Shown here piece after piece: positions 26,601-35,902 of a DNA stretch of 64,000 bases. Under the pieces are notes generated by a model. It did not search any database. It was not told the origin of the DNA and saw nothing but the letters and a program-made list of their open reading frames with translations. Positions within the stretch are counted from its first letter, which is position 1, and every line of letters begins with the position of its first letter. Location of the stretch: the NCBI GenBank assembly GCA_016808115.1, contig JAEQBH010005300.1:248001-312000 (forward strand), given 5' to 3'. The DNA comes from Tetrastigma voinierianum. Lineage: Eukaryota > Streptophyta > Magnoliopsida > Vitales > Vitaceae. Position numbers and translations under genes: made by a program.

Positions 26601-29567
26601 GTATACACTTAAAGATGATACAAATGTCTGCCACAATGGTCCCACAACAACTGCAATAATGCAGGGTGTCACAGGGACAAAGTACAACAATTTGAAATAA
26701 AATAGGCATAACTGAAGGTAACTGGAAAAGAAGGTGCTTTTAGGTAACATGGACTGGTAAAACTCACCCTTAAACTCTGTTTCTGCGAGGGTTGGGAAAT
26801 TCTGGACAAACTGATTCAAACACTTTAAAACCTGATAACAGAGAGAGTGAGTACGGTTTTTTTTATATAAATTCTCATTTTAATTTACAAGCAAAGTGTA
26901 AATAAATAATGCCAGGAGTTTTTTGTGGATTAAAACACAGCACTCACCTCCATTCTGATATTCCAATCATCAGGATCTTCAGATTGCACAGGATGCTCTA
27001 AGATAGTAGAGAACTGATCCATCCATGGTTTAAGCATTGGCATCATCAAATTACTGGTTTCTGTCTGAGCAAATAAATATTAATCTGTTATTTTATATTA
27101 TGAGCTAAATCAACCACTACCCAAAACCACAAATTGAAAATTAGAAGTCAAGAAAATACCTTATATACGCCAGTCATTGCACCCAACATGGAAGTGCAAG
27201 AATATACTACTGAAAGTGCTTTTGTGCGCAACGGTTTGTCATAAATCTGCACAAACAAGTTTCAACACTAAGCAGGCACATAAAGTAAACAGCATAGACA
27301 CTTTACTTTCTATTTTTAGCAAGAGAGGTCAGGATTCCTGGGACAAGTTTGATTTGAAATATTAGAAATTTTTCCTCTTTTGGCATGATGTTGATGAAGA
27401 TGAATGATATATGCACAACCTAGAAGGCAACAGGGATAGAAGCATTGATAGATAGAGAGAGACAGATAGGAAGAAAAAAGAAACATACAAATCAACCAGG
27501 AATATACCAAGGTATTATATGAACCAAAATATAGCACAGAAACTCCTTAAAATCATAAACAAAAGAAAACCATGGATAGAGCTAACCCACCTGAATCGCT
27601 CAGGAATTTGTTTATAGTCAAAGAATCGAGAACTATGCTACAAAGAAAAGGAAAATAGTCCAATGAGGGGATTCATCCGACCACAAAGCTAACCTGGGGA
27701 GATGATACAATTATATGCAAGCATGGGAACAAAACAGGCACTAGTTTTGGCACCACTGTGTCATCCAAGTCCCCAGAGAGAAGTGCCAAGCATCTTAGAG
27801 CTCCATGCACTACAAAATTTGAGAACATGATATAGATCCATCAGCAGCCAAACTTGTCATACCAGCACTTCAAAAAAAGAACATGAAACAGCAACAGGGA
27901 TTGCCAAGCAAGATAAGATTAAACAGAAATCCTGATAACCTGAATCAATAACAGAAATGGGACCCTAATGCTGAACAAAATTAATTAACTATCTTCAATT
28001 CATCAATGTCACGGTCCAACCAATGTAAAAACATACATAAAAATACCAGTAGGTTAATACTATTAGCTTTATTAAAAAACAGCAATTTCAATATAATTGG
28101 TCTAATATTTTGTTCATGGAAGAGAACTCATCATGTCAGGTCATAACAATTAGTTTAAAGAGTTCCTTGTACCATGTTTGCTCCTTGATATGTCTTGTTC
28201 AGTCACTTCATTTTCAGTCAGAAGTTTTCCTATTAATTTTGCTTTTAGAAAATAAAGGATGAAGACAAAATGTGCAAACCCGATGCTATATACATATTAA
28301 AAGATCCTAAATTAAATATGCTTGTAGAACTTCTACAATTTTGTTAATTGACCAAATTCCAGCAGTACTGATATAAGAAAGAAAGGAGTTGTATATAGGA
28401 TAACCAAAAGGACACAGCAAAGGAGGCTCAATGGAAGCATAAACTGCCAAAGACTTACCCCCATTTATATTAGTTTGGTCATTAATTAACTTCAGGAGGA
28501 ATGGCAATAAGTCGGGCCAATCCTCTGGCCAATCATAATGTGCAACTGATGACACAGCCATGCTAATTGCTGTGCAGATTTTCCTATTAGAATCATCCAC
28601 TGATAATAGAAGAAGTCGGCGTATAACTTCCTGCAAGAAATTCAACATTGAAAATTTCATGGAGATAAGCCTTGAGAGAATATTGAAGCTTAAGCCTTGA
28701 GAACCGATTAATTGCCTTATTAAAGGAGTGACCTTATCATCCTGGGGTGCAAAGTATGACCAATAAGAAATTAAAAAACAAAGAAAATATTCCAAAGAAC
28801 CTAAAGCATTGTGGAGCTGGAGGAAATAAGCAATACCTTTTCATCCCTTGAAACAACAGGATGTTCGAAATTTTCCTCACCCTCCTGCCAATGTTTTTTG
28901 ACGAACTGCTTGAGAAGGACAGCAGCTAGGTAAAAGTTGCGTTAAATCTTACAAGAAAATTTTCTCAGCACAAGAGACACGAGAACTTATACAAGTATGC
29001 TTTTATAGAAGATGAGAAAGAATATGAGAAAAGGGAGAAGAGAGAAAAAAGTAGGGGGAAGGCATAATAAAAGTAACATTAATTCAATTCGGCAAAAGGA
29101 TATCTGACGCAGTCCCAATGGGAGCTCCCTGTTTGCAGCAACCTTGGACAGTGCACCTCCAAAACCTTCAAGAAAATTCAAATAGAAAGAAAACGGAACA
29201 TAAGCCTTTCTCCCATGTATGATTATTACTGTCAAAATTGACTACACCATGGAAGCATATGAAAAATGAACAAATAGAACCATTTCATTTCTTCAACAAA
29301 GCTAGATGCCATCAAGTGATAACAATTAACAAGGAACCAGACAAATTAACAACTTCAATTATGTGATTTTAGCAGCATCAACAACATCAGTTAATTGTAT
29401 GAATAGATTAAATTAAGGAGAAAATAGTACAAAAAGAAAAAATTAAAAGCACCAGGTTGTAGGGAGGCCTGATTGAGAGAGGCTTCCGCGTATGATCGGA
29501 CTTCTTGATTGGTGTCTAGAGTAGCAGTCAAGCAGTTGAGCAGCCATTGCTGATCTTGATCCGCCAT
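6699..29567 (-). CDS. KA120: Importin-9 / KA120-type karyopherin-beta, 24 exons, 3' end outside window
   Basis: Nuclear import receptor of the importin-beta family (human IPO9, Arabidopsis KA120). Such proteins bind cargo and Ran-GTP through stacked HEAT repeats and shuttle through nuclear pores. Exons (5'-3'): 29567-29453, 29165-29104, 28929-28837, 28630-28459, 27809-27694, 27246-27160, 27064-26948, 26831-26768, 26650-26508, 25993-25946, 25841-25773, 24935-24860, 10906-10776, 9902-9843, 9673-9604, 9514-9450, 9363-9302, 9226-9103, 9023-8966, 8845-8733, 7375-7298, 7200-7138, 7027-6932, 6808-6699. These join in phase to 730 codons plus 2 nt, about 70% of the family length of about 1030. The start is MADQDQQWLLNCL, followed by the importin-beta N-terminal segment (RSYAEASLNQASLQP). 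Other landmarks are YDWPEDWPDLLPFL, GRYDSDGAEKSLESF and ILPFIGPVLNK. No stop or frameshift is seen. Intron 2 is AT-AC, intron 22 is GC-AG, and intron 12 is 13,953 nt. Exon 24 ends in phase 2, so the C-terminus must lie left of the window. Family assignment is from memory of plant homologues. Confidence 0.93.
7028..7137 (-). other. GC-AG intron (KA120 intron 22)
   Basis: The donor reads AAG|GCAAGTG and the acceptor ATGCAG|AATG on the minus strand. This joins ...MLLK to NAPSDVVK in frame, as in plant homologues. Apart from the C at +2, the donor matches the U1 consensus strongly, which is typical of functional GC donors. Confidence 0.8.
7735..7758. repeat. (TA)n(CA)n microsatellite
   Basis: atatatatac followed by acacacacacacac in KA120 intron 20 (7376-8732). 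The rest of this intron (about 1.36 kb) shows no other feature. Confidence 0.8.
11270..11412. repeat. MITE-like remnant in KA120 intron 12
   Basis: It ends TACTTTCCATGAACCAAACA, which resembles the ends of the repeats at 61.1-61.9 kb. It contains three near-identical 'ttagcattttttccc' units (11313-11372). The left terminus is not clear. Confidence 0.45.
12262..12426 (+). repeat. 5' LTR of copia element 2
   Basis: 165 bp starting TGTTAAGGTTTAGTCTCC and ending TCTCAACA. It is followed by TGGCACGAGCC (12427-12437), a decayed initiator-Met primer site. It matches 17190-17316 plus 24286-24317. Confidence 0.88.
13250..14060 (+). pseudogene. Copia element 2 gag remnant
   Basis: An open stretch from 13516 reads LEPNFENIQEQILHG, then a Ser-rich linker and an intact CCHC zinc knuckle C-K-Y-C-H-R-L-G-H-T-H-D-R-C (13777-13818). 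The N-terminal half before 13516 is broken by stops. Same lineage as elements 1 and 3, but a different LTR family. Confidence 0.8.
14050..17189 (+). pseudogene. Copia element 2 pol remnant
   Basis: Protease: WILDTEVSNHIS at about 14053-14088, with D-T-E where D-S/T-G is needed. The pre-integrase motif LHSCLGRP is weak (about 14470). RT is open from 15628 to 16428: QLDIKNAFFHGDLAKEVYME, LYGLKQSP, and the catalytic box reads VNVDDIVITGND (Y to N in YVDD). It ends early at KIV. RNase H/tail at 16869-17195: LICDNQVILHISSNPVFHE and TSFVNSNDQLTDIFIKSL. Stops and shifts between the blocks make it dead. Confidence 0.87.
14083..14157 (+). repeat. 40-bp tandem duplication inside element 2
   Basis: ATCTCTAGTAATAAAGAC followed by a T-rich tract occurs at 14083 and again at 14123, exactly 40 bp apart. 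Because 40 is not a multiple of 3, the duplication shifts frame and creates a stop just after the protease site. Confidence 0.85.
17190..17316 (+). repeat. 3' LTR of copia element 2, proximal part
   Basis: TGTTAAGGTTTACTCC... matches the first three quarters of the 12262 LTR and stops where element 3 begins. The remaining 32 nt lie at 24286-24317. Confidence 0.85.
17317..17525 (+). repeat. 5' LTR of copia element 3
   Basis: It carries the family sequence but is stretched by a (TA)n/(CA)n microsatellite at about 17381-17447. It ends TTCACA and is followed by primer site TGGTATCAAAGTC (17526-17538), with the expected GAGCC mutated. Confidence 0.82.
17448..17740 (+). repeat. Duplicated LTR end plus leader in element 3
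   Basis: The block AAGTCCAATAT...CACATGGTATCAAAGTC...GGGAAAACCTAATTTT at 17448-17575 recurs at 17611-17740, offset 163 bp. A (TA)14-like run (17583-17610) stands at the junction. The element thus has two LTR ends and two primer sites (the second reads TGATATCAAAGTC). Confidence 0.85.
18245..19000 (+). pseudogene. Copia element 3 gag remnant
   Basis: The ATG at 18245 opens MATKNPIFTLVISRS, as in element 1, with the same Trp-to-stop at 'LS*SASVEL'. Many 1-10 nt deletions follow (for example 18500-18800). The zinc-knuckle region (about 18950-18995) reads Y-R-C-N-K-L-G-H-T-R-D-R-C-like after frame adjustment. Confidence 0.78.
19001..24130 (+). pseudogene. Copia element 3 pol remnant
   Basis: The protease site near 19215-19250 is broken by a frameshift. 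LLIHSYLGHPSLSK at about 19590-19632 is the pre-integrase motif. Integrase pieces at 19970-20110 include FMSQHGILHQ and HTPQQNGVAKRKNRH, the best preserved part. The frame then runs into the foreign insert. RT restarts at 22981 (MEQPPGFVAQGES, LYGLKQSPRTWF) with VYVDDIAIT at about 23190-23215. RNase H/tail at 23809-24129: LICDNQ-like FICDNQAALHITFN and ERTKHIEVDYYF. Not functional. Confidence 0.85.
20345..22245. other. Mitochondrial-looking insert (putative NUMT) inside element 3
   Basis: Element 3 sequence stops after ctaccccgacttt (about 20344) and resumes at ctctctgttgatgtcatc (about 22248). About 40 bp of the element is missing at the junction. The 1.9 kb between has no copia similarity and near-balanced base content. 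It has purine-rich strings such as aaagggggaatgaataaaag, in the style of plant mitochondrial intergenic DNA. I recognise no mitochondrial gene in it. The organelle origin is inferred from style; a BLASTN search would decide. Confidence 0.6.
24137..24285 (+). repeat. 3' LTR of copia element 3
   Basis: 149 bp, TGTTAGATATTGTACAATC...CCCTCTTCACA, preceded by a purine tract (gagagaaag) as polypurine tract. Nearly the same as the element 1 LTR. Confidence 0.9.
24286..24317 (+). repeat. 3' LTR of copia element 2, distal part
   Basis: A short piece ending CCTTTTCTCTCAAAG corresponds to the LTR terminus at 12412-12426 (CTTTTCTCTCAACA) and is followed at once by gacta, the same 5-mer that precedes the 5' LTR. 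Confidence 0.8.
28930..29103 (-). other. U12-type AT-AC intron (KA120 intron 2)
   Basis: Exon 2 ends ...CTG CGT CAG and is followed directly by ATATCCTTTT, the U12 5' splice consensus with AT instead of GT. The intron ends ...GATTTAACGCAACTTTTAC, with a TTAAC branch-point core about 11 nt before a terminal AC. Joining at AT/AC gives the reading R-Q-L-A-A-V-L-L-K-Q, exactly the conserved importin-9 sequence. No GT-AG alternative restores it. The intron is 174 nt, phase 0. Confidence 0.88.
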
Positions 29568-29700
29568 CTCGTCGTTTTCCTCTTTTCCTTTTCCCGGGAA
29601 TTTTCCCGCCTGTGGAGGTGTGAGAATGGTTGAATCGGAAGAACCTAACTTTAGAAGAAGTTTTGTTGTTTGGACTTTGGAGGAGCTTGTATATATAGTG
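29568..29700 (-). promoter_or_regulatory. KA120 core promoter and 5' UTR
   Basis: On the minus strand a CTATATATAC TATA-like box lies at about 29689-29699, roughly 125 nt upstream of the ATG at 29567. The stretch between is CT/GA-rich, typical of a plant 5' UTR. The transcription start is inferred, not seen. Confidence 0.5.
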
Positions 29701-31440
29701 GTTTGGAAGCGGCAGTGACAGATATGAAATTTGGTTTTGGCGCTGCGTTTTGTGATTTTTAGGGTTTCCCTTAAATCGCATGCTTCTACTACGGTCGGTC
29801 GGTCCGCTGTCTCTTTCGTTATTTTTCGCCACCTGGTTCTACAGTTCTACAGTTATACTTCTACTTTTGAGAAAAAATAAAATGCTATTAACTGGCAAAA
29901 TTAATTCATTCTCATTTCTTTGATGCACTCTCTATGTTTGGTTGGTAGCCTTTGTAATTGTGGTTATTTACGAAATCTTGCATCAAAACTAAACTTGACG
30001 AGGTAACAACAACCATGTAGATATTGTCGTCTTTGGATTCTCAAGATTTTTTTATTTTTTTTATATGGAATACGACAAATACCTTTCAAATAAATATAAT
30101 GTCTTTTTTGTGTCCCATGGTAATGAGGTGGGGCCAAACAAAATGTATCCTATATTGGAGTCAAAGATCAATTTCGATATCATTTATAATGATCTAATTT
30201 AATTATATAAATATTATTCATTTTAGGTTCAATACACCTTCACGGTTTTAAAACACATCTATAAAATTAAAATGAGTCCATATTTGTATAGTAATAAAAA
30301 CTTTCTTTAGTATTTAATAGAGAATGTGACAAAAAAGTTATATGCAAAGTGACTAAGAGTCGAAATAAATAAACAAAAGGTGAAATAGTAATATTAAAAA
30401 GCTGTAATTTTTATGTCATCCGTTTTAACTTTGCGAATTTAAGCAAAAACAAAAGCATAACAGGTTTTGTAAATTATCGTTACTTAATAAAACAAGCACC
30501 AAAAACTTAATTAACTTTGCATGTAGTATAAAGAAAGGTGTGATGTTATAATTGCAATGCATAGTGGCATTGATCCATTTTGATTTGCATAATCGGTTGT
30601 GATTCAAAATTAAATAAACAAAAGTATTACATTTTTCATTCAACCACTAAAACTTTTTCCTTCTTGTATTGACAATTTTTAAAGAATATTTAATTCAAAA
30701 TTTGTAATTTTTTTCAAGTTCATTAAAGTGTTTAGCTTTAAAAAAAAAAGTGCATTTTGAAGTTCTTTGTAATTTGTAATTGTTATTATGACAAAAGAAC
30801 AAATCGATGAATATGAATATATTAGTATGGATCTCGCATTTTTTGCACATGCTTTTTTTTACTAAAAACGCGACACTGCTTTTTATTTTCAAAACAATTT
30901 TTAAAACTAGCTTAAAAAGTCGCCACTTATTTTGCTTTTATTTTAAGCTTAAAACAAAACCGGGTAAAATAAAAACTTAAATCGCACTCCCGACAAATAA
31001 ATATATATCCAGAAAATCAGCCCCTTGCGGGTCCGTAGTCAAATTATTTATCTATGGATTTAATGAAAAACAGAAGACCCTCTAAAGACCCTAAAATCAG
31101 TTTCTTACTAATAAACTAATAAAATACTTAATTTTTCGAATTAATCAATTAACGCATCAATCGAAAATAAAGAATAACAATATAAAGACGCAAGACATAT
31201 ATAAATAAATAATCAAGAAAGTTCATACGATAAAAATGTATATATGTACGCGATGCTGTAAACGCTATCAATTGCGAACAATGCTAAATAAGAATAACAA
31301 AATACAAACTATTCACATTCAATTAAAATTTGGTTATAAATCATATGTCAAATTATTTATTAAAATGATACATTAAATATCGGGTTCCACTCAAGCTCAT
31401 TTATATATTACACAAATTAACTTCTCAATATTCCATTTTA
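29701..31440. other. Upstream intergenic DNA, no gene
   Basis: Sequence upstream of KA120 that becomes strongly AT-rich past 29900. Around 30900-31110 it changes character (gtcgccacttattttg, gccccttgcgggtccg), suggesting a decayed LTR-retrotransposon fragment. No protein motif or RNA gene seen. Confidence 0.5.
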
Positions 31441-32200
31441 TAGGAATTTGTAAAAGGACCATGTTATTTAATGTTTAAAACCTATTTAAATTAAAATTTT
31501 GAAAATCTAAGTTGAAATCAAGTTTAAAATCGAGAAATTGAAATTTAAATCAAGTATTTAAAATTTTCAATTTATTAAATTAACTCAGCTTTTATAAATT
31601 TAAGACTTAAATTGTAATTTCAATTTAAAAATTTGAAATTGAGATCGGGGCTACTTGAATTTTGAAATTTGAAATCGGAAATTAGGGTGCTTTGAATTTA
31701 GAAATTAAGGCAATTTGAATTTTCAATCATAATTTTTATTTTGGAATTTTACTCGGTAAATTTAAGTTGGAAATTGGGTGACTTTAATTTTAAGTTGGAA
31801 ATTGGGTGACTTTAATTTTAAATTGAAAACTTTAAATTTTGAAATTTGAAAGTGATGGACTTTAATTTGGAACAGGCAATTTGAATTCTTTGAAATTATG
31901 AATTGTAATTTGGAAATAAACTTGAAAATTGAAATTGAAAATTAAGGGATTTCAATTTTCAATCATACACTCGATTTTCAAATTATAAACTCGAATATTG
32001 AAATTATAAATTTAGAGACTTAAATTTTGAAATTATGATACTTGAATTTTTAAATTATGAATTCGCAATTTTGAAATTGAAACCTTGAAAATTTGAAATT
32101 TGAGATTTGGAGGACTTGTAATTTAAAATTTGAGAAATGGAAATTTAGAACTTTAATTTTTGAAATTTAGGGATTTTAATAAATTAAAGGTGCAGGATGG
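31440..32200. repeat. AT-rich low-complexity tract of GAAATT-type words
   Basis: About 760 bp built from shuffled short words (gaaattg, tttgaaat, ttaaattt). One perfect local duplication exists: aagttggaaattgggtgact at about 31765-31784 and again near 31793-31812. No coding content. Confidence 0.75.
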
Positions 32201-32389
32201 TTAATAATGTGTTATGAAAATAAATTGAAATTATTAAAAATAATCAACAACCAATTTAATTAAATAAACAAAAAGAACAATATTCTCAAATCTAAAACAA
32301 AACACAAGACTATAAACTAAATGACCGCACAGGTGCTAAAAAAGGACATCTCAACCGGTTCACTGACCAACTGGCCAACACTTGAAAAT

Positions 32390-34628
32390 ACCCGTGGATA
32401 TCGTGTGTCTCGATACCACACTATTCAATCCTATCTACCGAGATCCGTTTATTTACATTCAATAAAAATTTTATGTTATTTTCAAAACATATTACTGTGA
32501 GTTTAATTACAACTTATACAAACGTATATTACAAACTTATTTATCCAATACTTTTACAAAAAGGTTCCAAAGCCACAATCCGACTTTCTTCACAATTTCG
32601 GCTTCTAATGAGAGCCGTCCACTGGTGTCTACTCTGCACCTGAAATGTTATCTCATATAGAGTGAGTCACGCCTAGTAGAGAAACTTTCTATAGAAACTA
32701 CTCTTCACCTAAGTGTACATATAATGTTAGCACTTGCATTCACATTAACCATTCCATACAAATTATGCAATTATATCATGGAATTCTATATGTCATGTCA
32801 TTAAATTAGATGATACTTAATCATATACCATGTTTCGAGTCATTATCGACTGCATTACTCAATGTGATGCAAAAGAGTAATAAATTCCAAGTCAATCACC
32901 GACTCCTATCACACACCGCGATGCCCAAGCGTGATAAAACCATCATTGATTAATCTCATCTAATGATAATTTCAAACATAATTTCATTTTGTTTATAAAC
33001 CAAAACCTTTTAGATGTCATATTCTAATGACTACTTTATTTTACAAAATCACGCTGCCTTTGTGGAGAGAATTTTTCTAATGTCTTATCGTAGTTTCCAC
33101 GCCTTCCTACACTTTTCACGCGCCGCTGGACACATACGATAACAAAAATACCAGGTATTTCACCCGGGGAGGGGGTATATATTAACGCCGTTATTACCGC
33201 ATTATATGCTCGCGAACAAGAACTCCGTCAACTTTCGCTCAACGTGATCGAGCCCACTCATCAACCACCAAGGATGGTGTGTGATGACACCATGCACTTA
33301 TACCTATGAAATGCGAATGCCTCAACGTGATACGCACGATTACGTCGCTTTCATATCAATTTAATGTCTCGTATGTAATGAATTTCATATGCACAATTCC
33401 AAACATACAATATATCATGTGTCATGGATAATTATGTCAGAAGCGTATAATTTCCAAACATTTCATCCAATTGCCAACATATTAAAATATATATATCAGC
33501 AAAAACAATAAAGCATGTTATCACAAAATCGAGTATAACATTTTAAAGCAATCCACAATTTTAAACCTCACAAGTCGCCCATACCGTATCACCAAGACAA
33601 AGGCACAATCAGCCCAAAATAATTTTCCTGCTCAAAGCACCAACAGTCGCATTATACCACCAAAAACAACTTGTACAAAATCAATACGAAATCTGCACCA
33701 AAATCAATTCAAAAATTCGGACACAACAAATAAGCATCCCAACTATACAGCCCCTGAAATTAACCATAACTCACTGTAGAGGTCCCCATTTTGTGATTCA
33801 AAAGCTTACATCAAGTTCACCGACAAAGCATAATTTACATGAAGGACCCGAGTTCGAAGTCCTCGATTTCCCACTGAAATCGATCCCAAAATCGAGCCAA
33901 TGTGGTGGATCAAAATGTGTGGCAACATTCCTATATTTTGAAATTCGACCAAACAGCTCCTTAAGGCAAAGGCACAATCCCACGCCTATGGATGGAAAAA
34001 TAAACCAAAGTAGAAGAACTCCTACTTTGAGCTTCACGAAACCTCCTCGTCTAGCATTCACGCAGAGCTTCTTTTGGTTGCATGGGGACGACTTTGATCT
34101 CGTCTCGATGAATTTCTGGCCCATCGAAGGTCGTCTATTGAGGAAAACCTACTGGTTCTTTCCTTCTTCTCCTTCTTCTCTTTCTCCTTCCTTTCCTTTC
34201 TTTCCTTTTTCCTTCCTTTCCTTTTTCTCTCTCTCTTTCTTTTCTTTCCTTTTTTTCCTTCCACTAAATTGTTTTTCCTTTCCACTTAAGTTGATGTTCA
34301 ACCTAATGGTGGTGACACATGACTTCCATGTGTCACCCTCATATCCTTTTGTCCCATGTGCATTGTGCCAGCGTGGTGGTAATATTGATTACTCACGCCA
34401 TAATTACGTCATGCCATTGGTTATTCTTGTCTTGAATACGCGAAATCTCGACCATCTCAAAATTCAAATGAATTCGGGCCAGGTAACTGGGGATTCACTC
34501 GACGAATCCAACCGCGAGGTCCGCTTTCATCATCCGGCATCTGTGGTAGTTTTTGCGGCTTGAAAACCCATCTCCGTAGCGACAATTTACCGCAGGAAAA
34601 TTTCAAATTTATCCGTGTTTTCACAATA
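32390..34628 (+). repeat. LTR-like dispersed repeat, copy 1
   Basis: It is collinear, at low identity, with 46735-49484. Shared blocks: 'ccgagatcc', 'aaagccacaatccgactttct', 'aatgttatctc', 'gtttataaaccaaa', 'gagcccactcatcaa', a CT-rich tract, and a tail of the form 'aaatttcaaatttatc'. Copy 2 is a TG...CA unit inside a LINE, so this is probably the LTR of a large retrotransposon. The long open frame at 33793-34563 falls in its pyrimidine-rich part and shows no protein family. Confidence 0.65.
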
Positions 34629-35900
34629 TATATATATATAAAAGAAGAATTTCTAAATAAATAAAAAGTTAATTGGTAGATTCGGCAATTTTAAAGCCGA
34701 AGCCGCTCCTAAGCCGACTGTCTCTAAAGCTGGAATTGCTTCCCAAAATTTGGACCTTCAAGCCCAAATTAAAAAATTTAAACTATGAGAGTTCCAAGTC
34801 TCTATCATTTTAAGGAGATGACCCATCCTCCCTTAAAACAAAAACTCATAAACAAATTTGAGCCTTCAATTAGAGGCTCATTGTCCCAAAACTTTTATCT
34901 CAAAAAAATATTTAATTAAGGGTCATTAAGGCTCCCACTCTTTGGTGGGGGAGGCCCATGGTTTCCATTTATTTATTTCTTCTTTTCAAAACCAAGGGGG
35001 AGATGCCCCCTTTTATAGGGAAAGGGAGGCCTCTCTCCCTTATCAATTTCCAATGTGGGATTGCCTCCTACAAAGGAAGAAACCTCCTAATCCTCCAAAT
35101 TTTAAGGGTCTACAAATATGCCCATATTCATTAGAGTTCACGATTGTAACGAACATGAACAATGAAGTAAAACGAATGTGTGAAAAGTGAGTGAAGTGAG
35201 ATGAACTCTATCGAAGAAAAAAGGAGATCCTAAAGGACACTAAAGCAAAGGCAAGAGGGCCCTAGACAGGAAGAATGGACAAAAAAAGAAAAGAAAAAGA
35301 TAACCTATAGTCCCGCCCATGATATAGATCCAAGCTCCATCCAAGAAGGTCTTCTAAAAGGTGAAACCTGTATCAAAATCTAAAACAAGAGAAAGTCGCC
35401 CCGCCCATGGGTGCTAGAATGGTCATGTGCACTGTATAGCGATGAACACCATTCATAAAAAACGTGAACGCTCAACAAAATAGTGAAACCAATAAGAGAA
35501 TAAGCTTTAAAGGCAAATAGTATGCTGATGAAAACCTCATAATGGTCAGATGTAGACTAACAACAAACTCATGAGCTAGCAAGTGGAAAGTAAGATAACC
35601 GAAAGAAGCCATGTGATTAAAGTGGGCAATGTTAGCGACAGTGAATACTGGTAGCGATATCTCTAATGAAGATGAACTCTGGGGGTCTGAACTATGGTGA
35701 AGGCATTTGAATGTCTAGTTTGAAACGAAAGGATACAAAGGCGAAACTCGAACGTCTTATTCAAGATGAAGGCAAGAGGCGAATCGAACGCCCTTATCTC
35801 GCGAAAGACGGTTCCCTAAACTCGTAGCAAAAGATGTGATACTGACTAAGTCCCGAACATCTCGATCCATATGAAGGCGAGTCTCAATACCACCGATGAG
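34629..35900. other. Repeat-derived DNA, no gene
   Basis: Starts with a short TA run (34627-34641), then unique-looking sequence with no recognisable protein. 35640-35900 already contains words like those of the adjoining minisatellite (cgaaactcgaacg, gaaggcgag), suggesting that the array grew out of this stretch. Confidence 0.45.
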
Positions 35901-35902
35901 AA

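Noticed and set aside
28307..28460. Continuation of KA120 exon 4 past 28459 as coding sequence
   Set aside because: The reading stays open into the intron, but homology stops exactly at NG|GTAAGT and resumes in the exon at 27809.
29012..29103. Read-through of KA120 exon 2 beyond CGT CAG
   Set aside because: The open frame continues (I-S-F-C-R...) but has no importin similarity. The AT-AC splice to 28929 restores the family sequence.
33793..34563. 256-codon open frame on the plus strand
   Set aside because: It lies in an LTR-like repeat, is Phe/Ser/Pro-rich because of a CT tract, and matches no family I recognise.
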